Under the pieces are notes generated by a model. That model was given only the letters and a program-made list of their open reading frames with translations. It searched no databases and had not been told where the DNA came from. A stretch of 64,000 nucleotides of DNA from the NCBI RefSeq assembly GCF_000348985.1, contig NC_035927.1, positions 496,001 to 560,000 of the forward strand, read 5' to 3'. The translations under genes and the position numbers were made by a program. This DNA comes from Huiozyma naganishii CBS 8797. Its lineage: Eukaryota > Ascomycota > Saccharomycetes > Saccharomycetales > Saccharomycetaceae. Positions 30,730-40,482 of this stretch are shown here, piece after piece. Positions within the stretch are counted from its first letter, which is position 1. Each line of letters begins with the position of its first letter.

Positions 30730-31459
30730 CGCCAATTACGTATGAAGGTATATATATGTGTGTACGTTTGTTGTTGTTACTTTTGCGCGCTTAAAAGTTA
30801 CGTCTAGCGTTACTGGTAAATAATGGTTTGAGTGAGGAACACTAAGTTAAAAACCACTCACTGACCTTCTACGCTTTACATCATTTTCTTCTTTGTATGG
30901 ATCCCGCTTCCTTGTTTCTTCATTTATATTTTTTTCCATCTTTTTCCCTATTTTGACACATCTCCCTTATTGCTCGGTCTCCTTCTCTGTCTCCTTCTCT
31001 CCCTCTCTGCATTGGTCTCTCCTTGTCAATTAACCGTCAGATGACACCGTCGACATCAGGTAGAAGTAACGTTTCTGTCCATCGCCCCTCTCCTCTTTTC
31101 TTCGAAACCAGGCAGTGATGGCGGGTTCACAAGTCGAGTGTACAGTGGTATACGTGCAAAGTTCTTGGATGAATCTCGGGGATTCGTAACTTGGAGCACC
31201 ACAGTTCCGACCAATTAAATCAAAGTTTGAAGCAGCTGTCACGTGACTTCGTTCTTGCGAGGGTGTGCAGGACGAGGACAGGAATCTCCTTATATAAAAC
31301 CTTCGAGGTTGTGTGTCCCTGACGAATTCCGACACCACTTCAAAGGGTGCCAAGTACACCGGTGTCACCATTTGTTAGCCAGATAGGAACAGGCGGGATA
31401 CATCTTCAAAGGAAATAAATCAGTATAAACAACTATAACACACAAGTAAAAAACGAACT
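30730..31459. promoter_or_regulatory. Divergent NNR2/MCR1 promoter
   Basis: A 730-bp region between divergent starts. It contains a palindromic GTCACGTGAC at 31238-31247, a CCAAT at 31211-31215 and a TATATAAA at 31293-31300, all suitably placed for MCR1. A 113-codon minus-strand frame (31030-31371) crosses these sites and is probably chance. Confidence 0.65.
31238..31247. promoter_or_regulatory. CACGTG E-box upstream of MCR1
   Basis: GTCACGTGAC is a perfect 10-bp palindrome with a CACGTG core, the type bound by Cbf1, Tye7 or Pho4. It lies about 210 bp upstream of MCR1. Which factor acts here is unknown. Confidence 0.6.
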
Positions 31460-32368
31460 ATGCTTGCTAGATTCTCGAGACTGTCTTTGAGCAACCACAG
31501 AATCTTGCCATACGCACTCGGTGCAGGCGCCGTTGCTGCCACTGCCTTCCTGTACTCTTACAAGTTTCACACCATCTCCAATGAGTCCCAGAAGGTGTTC
31601 ACGGGTGACGGCTCGTGGATAGATTTGCCCATCTCGAAAATCCAGCAAGAATCCCACGACACCAAAAGGTTCTTCTTCAAATTGCCATCGGAGGATGCAG
31701 AGACTGGGTTGACTTTGGCCTCCGCTCTTTACACCAAGTTTGTCACTGAAAAGGGATCCAACGTCGTCAGGCCATACACGCCAGTGAGCGACCTCGGGGA
31801 TAAAGGTGGCTTTGAACTGGTCGTCAAACACTACCCAGACGGAAAGATGTCAAACCACTTGTTCTCCTTGAAGGAGAAAGATACTGTGTCGTTCAAGGGC
31901 CCAATTAAGAAGTGGCAGTGGGAACCCAATTCTTTCGACTCTATTCTTTTGCTTGGAGCAGGGACCGGTATCACCCCGCTGTACCAGTTGGCTCACCACA
32001 TTGTTCAAAATCCAAAGGAGAACACTAAAGTGAAGCTGCTGTACGGTAACAAAACTCCAGAGGATATCCTTTTGAAGAAAGAACTAGACCAGTTGCAAAA
32101 GGATCATCCAGATAAGTTTGAAGTGGTCTATTTCGTAGACCAAAACAAGAAGTCGACCCCATTCAATGGCCAAGTTGGCTTCATTACAAAAGAGTACATT
32201 GAAAAGAATACCGTAAAGCCCAGTGAGAAGACCCACGTATTCTTGTGTGGTCCACCACCATTCATGAACGCGTACTCTGGTCAAAAACCTAAACCAGTTG
32301 AGCAGGGGGAATTGACAGGTATCTTGAAAGAACTAGGTTTCACCGCTGATCAAGTATTCAAGTTTTAA
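31460..32368 (+). CDS. MCR1: Mitochondrial NADH-cytochrome b5 reductase
   Basis: The 302-residue product has the same length as S. cerevisiae Mcr1, a flavoprotein found in the outer membrane and intermembrane space and involved in sterol synthesis and D-erythroascorbate recycling. The basic N-terminus is followed by a hydrophobic segment (about 16-33) that acts as a stop-transfer or cleavage region. The FAD motif RPYTPVS (104-110), KMSNHLFSL, the NADH motif GAGTGITP (166-173) and the C-terminal CGPPPFM are intact. It is convergent with DBR1, as in YKL150W-YKL149C. Confidence 0.97.
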   Translation: MLARFSRLSLSNHRILPYALGAGAVAATAFLYSYKFHTISNESQKVFTGDGSWIDLPISKIQQESHDTKRFFFKLPSEDAETGLTLASALYTKFVTEKGSNVVRPYTPVSDLGDKGGFELVVKHYPDGKMSNHLFSLKEKDTVSFKGPIKKWQWEPNSFDSILLLGAGTGITPLYQLAHHIVQNPKENTKVKLLYGNKTPEDILLKKELDQLQKDHPDKFEVVYFVDQNKKSTPFNGQVGFITKEYIEKNTVKPSEKTHVFLCGPPPFMNAYSGQKPKPVEQGELTGILKELGFTADQVFKF

Positions 32369-32511
32369 ACGCTCGTTTCTTTTAAACCCTATAAAAAATA
32401 TACAGGCCCCCTGCTTCTTCCGCTCTCTGGCGGTTGTGCCTTAAAAGTGCAATAGATCTGGACACAGATATCAGTTATGTATATTCTGATTATATATTCG
32501 TGACTATTCAA

Positions 32512-33789
32512 TCAAGAATCCTTCTTTACATCCTCGCTGCTTGGCTCATTAGATAAATTCGTTTGGTCTTTCAAGGTCAAGAATTTCTCGATAAAGTAGT
32601 TAGTTTGATCTTTCTCCCTCTTTTGAATCGAGTATTCGTAGCGCGGAACAATCAAGTCGTGAGGGGAGATCGGAGGATATCCAGAATCATCAGCGGTGTT
32701 TTCCAAACTACTTAATTCAATCTCACTGAACGGTTTATCTTCCAAAGCTTCTCTGTTCTTCTCCAAATACCTCAAATTACTAATGAACTCTTCGTCCCAG
32801 TACATCTCCGTTGTTTTGAACGAAGGGTGTGATTCATCAGCCTCCACCTCAATAACCTCTAAGAATTGTCTCCCTGGAAGACATTTGTCCAGCGCCAAAA
32901 ACTTCGTACTTTCATTGGAATGGGTGGGACACTCATGTGAAGCCGTTTCCTCATCACTTGACATATCCAGATCTATCTCGTCCGAGTTCTTCTTCAAAAG
33001 TGGCCCTTCGCTGCTCGTAGTATGATCTACTTCTGCTTGAAACCTAACATGCAAATGAGCACTCAACCACCATTCTGGTCTCAATCTCTGTAGCAGTTTC
33101 CAGTTAGCAGGGCTGCCCAAATTATCATTCTGGATATCTTTCTTAAAGAACGGTTTTTTTTTCAACAGCCCGGCAACGTCCCCATGCTTCGTAATCTCAT
33201 TGGGCCAGTCATGGCTTAGCATCAACGAGAGTGGCTTCTTTATCGTCATCAATGGAAGTATATCAGTTTTCCGGACGTGGTAAAGAGACCGAATATTTTT
33301 TTGCCATTGACACGATTCCATTTCTTCCCAACTTGGACGAGCCTTATCCACATCCCATTCCTTCCAGATCCCACTCAAGCTAGCTATCCTTACACCTTTG
33401 AACCAGATAACATTGGAATAACCGAGGTAGTATATTCTCTTGCCAGCATAACCACCGTAAGGCAACAACATAAGATGCCTCATCGACTCATGATTACCAC
33501 CAATAAAGATTGTCGGTACGGGGGCTGGTGTATTGCGTGAGTAATACTTGTGGAAGTCCCCCAGCTTCTGGTATTTTGGAGGAATACTTATAGACTTGAA
33601 ATCCTTTGGCTTTCTGATACTTTGGAAGTCACCTAATATAATTAGTAGATCAATTTTGTTTCGAGAGTTCATTCGTTGCACAGTTTTGAACACCCTATCC
33701 AATTCGCCATGACAGCAACCTTGGACAGCTATTCTCATCTTAGCCGCTGAACTTTGCCCTTGTGAAGTTGAAGGTCGCATCTCTCTCAT
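32512..33789 (-). CDS. DBR1: RNA lariat debranching enzyme
   Basis: The 425-residue frame matches Dbr1 (405 residues), the metallophosphoesterase that cleaves the 2'-5' bond of intron lariats and is needed for intron turnover and Ty1 transposition. The metal-binding motifs are intact: AVQGCCHGELDRV, IILGDFQS, FIGGNHES, LMLSHDWP and WLSAHLHVRF. The start may be the ATG at 33789, 33780 or 33738. The last (MRIAVQGCC) aligns best with S. cerevisiae and would give 408 residues. The C-terminal third is less conserved and acidic. Confidence 0.94.
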   Translation of the reverse strand: MREMRPSTSQGQSSAAKMRIAVQGCCHGELDRVFKTVQRMNSRNKIDLLIILGDFQSIRKPKDFKSISIPPKYQKLGDFHKYYSRNTPAPVPTIFIGGNHESMRHLMLLPYGGYAGKRIYYLGYSNVIWFKGVRIASLSGIWKEWDVDKARPSWEEMESCQWQKNIRSLYHVRKTDILPLMTIKKPLSLMLSHDWPNEITKHGDVAGLLKKKPFFKKDIQNDNLGSPANWKLLQRLRPEWWLSAHLHVRFQAEVDHTTSSEGPLLKKNSDEIDLDMSSDEETASHECPTHSNESTKFLALDKCLPGRQFLEVIEVEADESHPSFKTTEMYWDEEFISNLRYLEKNREALEDKPFSEIELSSLENTADDSGYPPISPHDLIVPRYEYSIQKREKDQTNYFIEKFLTLKDQTNLSNEPSSEDVKKDS

Positions 33790-34936
33790 ATCTACATGTT
33801 TCCAAAAAATTGTTTTTGTTCAATTGAAATTAATATTTACCTAAAATAAGAAACTCTCCAAATTTTTAAAACCGAAAAGCTTAAAAGTTTGATGCATCTT
33901 CCTCAGACGTTAATTGGTGCAAACGCAATAAATTACTCCCAGGAATGGAAAACGTTACTTCCATTATAATAGGCTTTATGTTGTAGGACCATCCGATATT
34001 TGTTGTAGCAAGTATATCAGATACCCTATGCTGTCTTCTTAGTAAACCCAACCCTCGGAGATTATCTTGAAAGTTATCGGAGCAGAAACCTGGTAAGTTA
34101 AAAATGTTCAAATTTTCATAGTTTCCGCAGATCTATCGGAAATCCTCAACGAGTAATTTTAATAATATTGCAGTACTGTACTTAAAGAAACTCGTGAGTC
34201 TTAGGCCCATCTTAAGAGAATAGTCACTTTTTATTCTCATTTTGATTCTGTTCGGCAGAGTTCAAGACAAAACCTGTTCTACAATAAAAAAATGATGCTC
34301 AAAATCTTTAATCTTTCCGTTGAAAAAAAGTTTTTGTATATCGGGAAGTCATACATCTGTCAAATATTCTCATAGTTTCAGCTCTGGTTGTCTATCTGAA
34401 TAATTATACAATAAAAAAACCGCTACTGCGTAATACGTTTTGGCAACCCGTTGACAGGACATTACTTGTATATTTCTCCACTTTGTTAGAAGATTCTTAT
34501 TAGAAATAAGCAAAGTCACAGGAAAGGCATTTTGATTAGAACTCTCTTGGTAGAAACTTCTGTTGGTGGATAATATGTTTTAACTCCCACAAGCAAACAT
34601 TCAATCATTCACTCTTTTTTTCGTTATGATACTTAAGCCGCCAGAGGTCCACGTTTGTTTTACTCTCTAGCCAAGATATAATCTTACCTGAAAATGCAGA
34701 TAGTTAACCGTACAGGAAACTTGTCGGAATACTTTTGTGATATTCGTTTATACCTACTGAGAATTAAAAAGTCATTTTCGAAGGATTCCATAAATGCCAA
34801 TTTTCAGTTTTCCATCTGGAATGTCTCACCTGAATAACTAGTTCCAAAGACGATAAAATTAGAATAGGATCTGAGTCATACTTCTGATAGTTCTCTATAT
34901 CAAAAACAGCAAAACAACAGGTTCTTGCTTTGTACA
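33790..34936. other. AT-rich gene-poor region, left of repeat copy 2
   Basis: No gene of more than 76 codons is seen. The first part is the DBR1 promoter; the rest is unexplained. No RNA gene is recognised. Confidence 0.5.
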
Positions 34937-35141
34937 TAGTTTTACATAACACTTTATGTACCTTTTAATAGAATTGAGCTTGTAAGTAACGGCTGCAGGG
35001 ACCATACTGGTCCTTGCATCAGCAGCCGGTTGGGATCTTTGGGTTGTTATAATCCAATAGGCATACCTGATGTTTTATAGAGTGACGTATCCGTTACTAT
35101 TACATCAGATATTCCCACAGAAGGATTCCTATAATTTAACA
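34937..35141 (+). repeat. 205-bp structured repeat, copy 2
   Basis: The same length as copy 1 at 5032-5236 with no gaps. Conserved blocks include TTTTAATAGAATTGAGCTTG, CATCAGCAGCCGGTTGGGA and CAGATATTCCCACAGAAGG. The first hairpin pairs ACATAA (34944-34949) with TTATGT (34954-34959), while copy 1 has GCATAA with TTATGC, so the closing pair changed on both sides. The last inner hairpin pairs GTGACG (35082-35087) with CGTTAC (35092-35097), against GTGATG/CGTCAC in copy 1. It lies inverted relative to copy 3, 1.64 kb away. Confidence 0.82.
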
Positions 35142-36780
35142 TACATTAATTGTACTTTTACGGAGCGTCGGTTTCTTTTTATATTTTCCCGGTGGGAGTT
35201 TTTCACTTGACAAACTCACGCGGGCACCTCCGCTTACATTTTTTCAACATTCCCCACATACTACCAAATAGCACGTGAGAGTTTCAACATATATATTAGA
35301 ATATTCTTAACAGCTATTTTCAACATACGCCACTACATCACACAAAAAATAACACCTGAAAACGTTTTGTTCAATTTCGTATATAACTATAAAGTAATAA
35401 AAAAACATTTTATAAAATTCGTGAATAAAGATAAATACTTTTGATGCCTACTTTTTTTTAGAATTAATCACCTGACAATTTACATTAAAATCTAATTTTT
35501 TCATAATTATTAAAATATTTAATTGGGTGGGGTAAATTCAAAAATTAAGTCAATTATAAACAAAAACCTTTGATCACTATGTGAAATAAATATAATTTTA
35601 TTAAAAATGGAATGGAATGATTTTGGACTACATCCATTTCCAAAAGAAGTCCTGCATGTTGAGAATAGCTGTAAATGTTGGGATACTGTTGGGATATTGC
35701 TTAAAATGCCAACATCACCGCTTTGTTATCTATTACCCAAAATGGAAACCTCCTGAGTTTGTCGATGAGGTGAAAAACCTTCTCACCTATAAAAGACGAA
35801 CGTATGTAAAATAGTACTGTATATTACGTATCTACCACTGAGTAGAAGGAACAAAATCAACTATGGATTCTGCTGGAAATCATAGTGAAACTGTAATTTC
35901 ATTTGGTAAACTGCATTTTTGATAGTGTGGAAAAGTTTAAGAAAGTTTTTCATTGAATTGATGTAAGACGTGCACGTTGTATAGTTCTACTTAGAAAAAC
36001 CGATACAAAATTCACGTAATAGAAGCCTATAGAAGGATGTGTGAAGCATATCCCGAAGAATTCCAGTAGATTCTACCCTTAATACTTCTTTTATACAAGC
36101 ACTGGTTACATTGCAACAGGGGGCTGCTTATAGCTCCTACACAAAAAACTGTTGTATTCTTGCCATATTCCAGTTTACTTCGCAATGGACTTTTTATGCT
36201 CAATTATGTAGAGTTCTAAGACTACGAAGGAGCTCTTTGACATCAGAAGACATAGTGTATATAATAAGTGACGCACTAGTTCCTTAGTCCCCTATATTGT
36301 ACATAAGTGATGAAGACGTACAGTCTTCATCCAGTAGAAAACTTATTCTTTTATATCTCAGTTTGCGTCGCCATACCTTGTATGATACGTGACCTTCTAA
36401 TTTATGATGTATCACAGGTTTACTTTTTACGCCACGTCGCAACACGCGACAAATTTTAGCGTCAGCTTGGTAAAACTATTGATTTCAAATCAATCATTAG
36501 GAGTTACAGTCTCTTTATTGTTGAATCTGATATTTTTCTGATGATGTTAGCCGTTCAATTCGGTTTCAATATCGTTAGAATTCATTAGTGCTGGAGTGAT
36601 TAAGTTTAGGGAACAGGAACCAGCAATCGCGCTCTTGATAAGAAATACGGCTTATTTGTACTATTCTGTTATTGCTCATACTTGGGTGTCCTAAGTGAAA
36701 TATGAGGGGATATTAAAGTTAGAAGCTACAATCACACCATATTATAACTTATGAGTTGATATGCGAGATTGCAGGAAGAT
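35142..36780. other. 1.64-kb AT-rich segment between inverted repeat copies 2 and 3
   Basis: No supported gene. A 65-codon frame at 35617-35814 has no recognisable features. The segment is flanked by the two inverted 205-bp elements, so it could be the core of a decayed element, but nothing coding remains to support that. Confidence 0.5.
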
Positions 36781-36986
36781 CGTAGTAAAAGCTAGGCGTC
36801 CTTCTGTGGGAGTTTCTGGTGTCGGTGATAGTAGAATTACTCAATCGATCGACAGTTATGCCTGTGGGGTTAGAACCGCCCAACGGTCCCAACTGGCTGT
36901 TGATCTAGAAACCAGTAGGGCCCCTGCAGTCGCCACTTGCAGGCTCAAGTCTATTAAAAGGTGTTACAAGGTAGTAAGTGACTGGA
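36781..36986 (-). repeat. 205-bp structured repeat, diverged copy 3
   Basis: The reverse complement of the repeat is recognisable across nearly the same length (two bases shorter over the part I aligned). Landmarks are CCTTCTGTGGGA at 36800-36811, CCCAACTGGCTGTTGATC at 36888-36905, CCCTGCAG at 36922-36929 and CTATTAAAAGG at 36951-36961. Linkers are strongly diverged, yet hairpins reform: GTGAT (36825-36829) with ATTAC (36836-36840), and GGCTGT with GCAGTC through two G-T pairs. A 90-codon frame over this copy is probably fortuitous. Confidence 0.72.
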
Positions 36987-37568
36987 TAAAAGACACATTA
37001 AGGTTAGAACTCATAGTTGATTTTGTTCACTGAACTCAGTGGTAGATACATAAGATACAGTACTATTTTAAATAAAGTCGTCCTTCATGAGAGAGAACAT
37101 CTCACCACGTCGACAAACTTTGGATGTTTTCATTTCGGGCAATAGATACCAAAACGACGATGTTGGCATTTAAACAATTTCCCAACAGTCTAGAGCTACA
37201 ACTCTTGGGACATCAATTACAGAGGCACATTTACTGCGATGCTTCCAAACACACGAATCCTGTCATCCGATAACGGTTGAAGAGGTTGTTAAGACCTTCC
37301 AGTATCTAACCTATCATCAAAATAAGTTAGGGTAATATTTTTAGCAGTCAACAATGGTTTGTACAATTTCCGGTTGTCCGTGATTTTAATAAAACAGAAA
37401 TAATCACTACTACATTGTATTGTACTAATTAGTGGGTGCTAGGAAATCATGCATAATTGAGCTGCCTCCGAAGAATGTGTCTTATGCTGATCAAAATATA
37501 GCCTACGTTATCTGCAATACTATAACTATATGCACGTTGAAAGAATATGTATATATATATACTGGGTG
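36987..37568. other. Region between repeat copy 3 and the F-box-like gene
   Basis: Nothing recognised in 582 bp. It includes the 3' region of the F-box-like gene. A TATATATATA stretch lies at about 37549-37560. Confidence 0.45.
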
Positions 37569-39425
37569 CTAAACGACAATAAATTTCTGTTTTTCACTCA
37601 CAAAAGTTTGGAAGCTCCCAGCTAGATTGATCTTGGGTAAGTGCGCTTTCAAGTTTGTGATTTTGAAAATAAAATTCGTCTGTTTTGTCTCGTTGTTGTT
37701 TGTGAAATGAATGTATTCACAAGATGGTAAATAATTCCAAGAGGAGAACCCAATGGGTTTGATATCGCCCACTTCAAGGTCATCCTCTTCTGTGCTGAGA
37801 GTTGGAGGCGAGATCCCGTCAGCATCAAACCCGTTTTGAACGTTTGCTCCGGCGGCATCGTAACAAGCCATCACGATTGAATTTCTTTTGTCGGAGATTC
37901 TGGGTCTTTTGATCACTGAGTTATGGTTCACCAAAGTCAACTCCTTCAACCCTGGCAGAAACAAACCTTGGATATAGATGGAATGATTTTTTCTAATGGG
38001 TAACAGTTTCAACTCGAGAGTCTCAAGCGTATCACACTTTAGACACAATACGGGTTTATTGTAGTTTCTAATATTGTTATCCCTCTCACTCAGATCGCTG
38101 ACTGTGTTCCTATCTGGTGATATCGACGTAGAGTGTGGATATGAGCTATCCATGCTGAATGCCTCTAAGGGTAACCAATTCAACAGTTTCGTTCTCTTCG
38201 TACCCCTTGGGAACAATTCGACTCTGAAATAGGGACATGCGTCATCCGTCTCGTCCTGTGCGAAATCGTATAAATAGTTGACGTTATCCCTTATGGATCT
38301 GATCAATCTTTCTGTAGAGCCCGTCATTGCTGTTTCGTCATACTTGAACCGATGACCGGAAAAGTACTCTATGTGGGGGAGCGACCAGTTTTGGAAGGAA
38401 TGTAACTTGAATAGGTATTTCAAGGGGCATGAATTAGTCTTGAACTTGTTCAACATCAGAGTGGAAACGTCTATGAAATTACAGGTCTCTTCATCCCTAT
38501 GGTTAATGAACTTGATTGACCTTAGGTTAGGTGCGTAAAAGTTCACGCTTCCTAAGAAATTGTGGAAAATGTTTTCGATGCAGGACATGTTTTGCTGTTG
38601 GTCGACGTGAGAGTGGTTATGATTGCTATGTTGCTGTTGATGTCGTTGCAGTGAAGTTGCCTGAGGGAAGGACAATCCGTAGTTTTCCATAATGTTGTAG
38701 ATAAACGAGTCCATTGTCAAGTAATCCATCTCCAGGGACACTGTGGAAGGTAAGATGATCTGTTGACACCTTGGCACCAACCAAGGGGATTGTATATTAC
38801 CAACACTGGTACCGACCCTTCTGTTTGGGGAGATATCGTTACTGTTAAAAGTGAAAAATTTCGTATCTAGTACTCCGAAAAGGTTTCTACCTGCAAAGAT
38901 CTCTTGAGTCTTAAATTCCAAGATGAGATTATCTATGACGTATTGCAATGGGAATTTCATTAAAATTTTATTAATCGACGAGTTATTGTAAAAGGGACAG
39001 TAAATGAGATCTAGGGACACTGTATCTACAAATTTGGGCAACTGTTCAAAATCTGTTGAATCGTCCACTATTAAGACCGTCTTCTGTCTAGTAGAATCAA
39101 CCAACCGATCCTCAGCTGATCCATCTTCTGAGATGAAGTGTGTTCTAAGAATATCCAGTAAGGGGGTACTAACTTTATCGTTTAGGGAATCAGTGGTCAG
39201 ATCTATAACCTCAATTTGACTTTTGAACTGTTCAATTAGAGTATATTGCAAAATCTTATATCTCTTGTTGGGACCCCCTATAGCCTTAAGCACGTTAGTG
39301 TAATCCACTAGAAAATACTTTGATTTGATATCCAATTTACCAGCAATCTTTTGGATGATCTCCGGTGGTAGGCTATCGAAAGTGTAGTGATCCTCGCCAT
39401 CACCAAGAGTGTCTTGTTGTAGCAT
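37569..39425 (-). CDS. F-box-like protein, probable BOP2 counterpart by position
   Basis: From the first ATG (39425) the product is 618 residues; the frame extends 22 codons further to a GTG that is unlikely to be used. Residues 18-43 (SLPPEIIQKIAGKLDIKSKYFL) fit an F-box start, which would link the protein to Skp1 and an SCF ubiquitin ligase. The rest shows scattered leucine-rich stretches (CDTLETLELKLLPI, LFLPGLKELTLVNH) like a degenerate LRR domain, and a His/Gln-rich loop. In S. cerevisiae the order is PDR8(-)-BOP2(+)-SEC22(+). Here this gene(-), a PDR8-like gene(+) and SEC22(+) fit an inversion of the first two, which suggests a BOP2 relationship. I cannot confirm it by sequence. Confidence 0.7.
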   Translation of the reverse strand: MLQQDTLGDGEDHYTFDSLPPEIIQKIAGKLDIKSKYFLVDYTNVLKAIGGPNKRYKILQYTLIEQFKSQIEVIDLTTDSLNDKVSTPLLDILRTHFISEDGSAEDRLVDSTRQKTVLIVDDSTDFEQLPKFVDTVSLDLIYCPFYNNSSINKILMKFPLQYVIDNLILEFKTQEIFAGRNLFGVLDTKFFTFNSNDISPNRRVGTSVGNIQSPWLVPRCQQIILPSTVSLEMDYLTMDSFIYNIMENYGLSFPQATSLQRHQQQHSNHNHSHVDQQQNMSCIENIFHNFLGSVNFYAPNLRSIKFINHRDEETCNFIDVSTLMLNKFKTNSCPLKYLFKLHSFQNWSLPHIEYFSGHRFKYDETAMTGSTERLIRSIRDNVNYLYDFAQDETDDACPYFRVELFPRGTKRTKLLNWLPLEAFSMDSSYPHSTSISPDRNTVSDLSERDNNIRNYNKPVLCLKCDTLETLELKLLPIRKNHSIYIQGLFLPGLKELTLVNHNSVIKRPRISDKRNSIVMACYDAAGANVQNGFDADGISPPTLSTEEDDLEVGDIKPIGFSSWNYLPSCEYIHFTNNNETKQTNFIFKITNLKAHLPKINLAGSFQTFVSEKQKFIVV

Positions 39426-40482
39426 TTTTCTAAGAGAGATTGTGCTGTGTGTACTTGTGTTACTGATACTCTGATTTCTCTGTTCCTCCACCTATACCGT
39501 ACTATATATATACTTGTGGATGCATATATTAAATTCTGTCTCCCCGAGTATGACACACAGACACAGACTGTGGCTGCCATCCTCGTTTCACACCACCTCT
39601 TCACAACGTGTGCATCAGGGCGTGTCCCTTGACCCACGGTGGTCACACGCCCTGAGGGAGTCATCATGGGTGTGTCCTCCTTAGACCCCCGGCCACAGAA
39701 ACTCCCGCAGGCGGGGGGGGAGAGGGGTAGGCAGAGCCACCCGCACGGCACAGCACCGAAAAGGAGGGTCATCAACTCCGCTGAACCCTGGCATCACAGA
39801 GCGAGAAGAGCTATTTTTAAAAAGAGGGCGTGCCAGAAAACAGGGGAGGCAGGAGAGAGAGCGAGAAAAAAAATTCCAGTGTTCTGCGGGGTATTCTGTG
39901 GCGGGAGGCGAGAGAGAGGGGCCGCACCAAAGGGGACCGCGGGGAGGCCGCAGAGGGCACGCAGAACATGCAAGAATGCCACGTTCTCTATTGTTCCAAT
40001 TCCTTCTTTCCATTCTTTTTTTGTTCTTTTGTTCTATTGTTCCGGAGAGGGGGGGGGGGAGGGCCGTATCACGTGACAGAATCAGGGCCCGTTTTATGCT
40101 CTGTTTCATTGATCAACGTTTTTTCAGAAACAGCGATTTTCAGAAGGTTCCCCGGAAACACAAGTGGGGCTTAACTGACAGCAGGTTTCTCCTCATCTAC
40201 GTTGGTGGAGCAGAACAAAAGGGTCATATTATATCCTTGTATCTGTCAATATGCTAAGGGGATTCTTTTGTGTGGTACAATCTGTTACAAAAGGGTTGTG
40301 AGGGGGTGAGGGATGGCAGATATAGATGCGTTTGTAGATTTTATTCTTGACTTTTGACATTTTTTTCTTTTCATTCTTCTTCTTCTTTTTCTTGTTGTTC
40401 TTTGGGTGCGGGGGGATAAGGGCAAAGAGAAAGGCACCATGCTGGTCAGGAGAGACACACACACAGCTTTGTTTATCAAGTT
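39426..40482. promoter_or_regulatory. Divergent promoter of F-box-like gene and zinc-cluster gene
   Basis: A 1.06-kb region between divergent starts, with G-rich tracts on the plus strand: G8 at 39713-39720 and G11 at 40049-40059. A palindromic TCACGTGA lies at 40069-40076. No RNA gene is seen. The overlapping frames at 39639-40257 look like by-products of purine-rich sequence. Confidence 0.55.
40069..40076. promoter_or_regulatory. CACGTG E-box near zinc-cluster gene
   Basis: ATCACGTGAC contains the palindrome TCACGTGA and fits the Cbf1/Pho4/Tye7 type. It also matches the centromere CDEI consensus RTCACRTG, but no AT-rich CDEII or CDEIII follows, so it is read as a promoter site. Confidence 0.55.

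Noticed and set aside
31030..31371. A 113-codon minus-strand frame with ATG in the NNR2-MCR1 interval
   Set aside because: It lies across the MCR1 promoter sites (CACGTG, CCAAT, TATA) and has no recognisable domain.
36761..37033. A 90-codon frame starting with ATG
   Set aside because: It coincides with repeat copy 3, whose similarity to the other copies is at the DNA/RNA structure level; the frame is not kept in them.
40068..40150. CDEI-like ATCACGTG as part of a centromere
   Set aside because: The following sequence is not AT-rich and no CDEIII is present; read as a promoter E-box.
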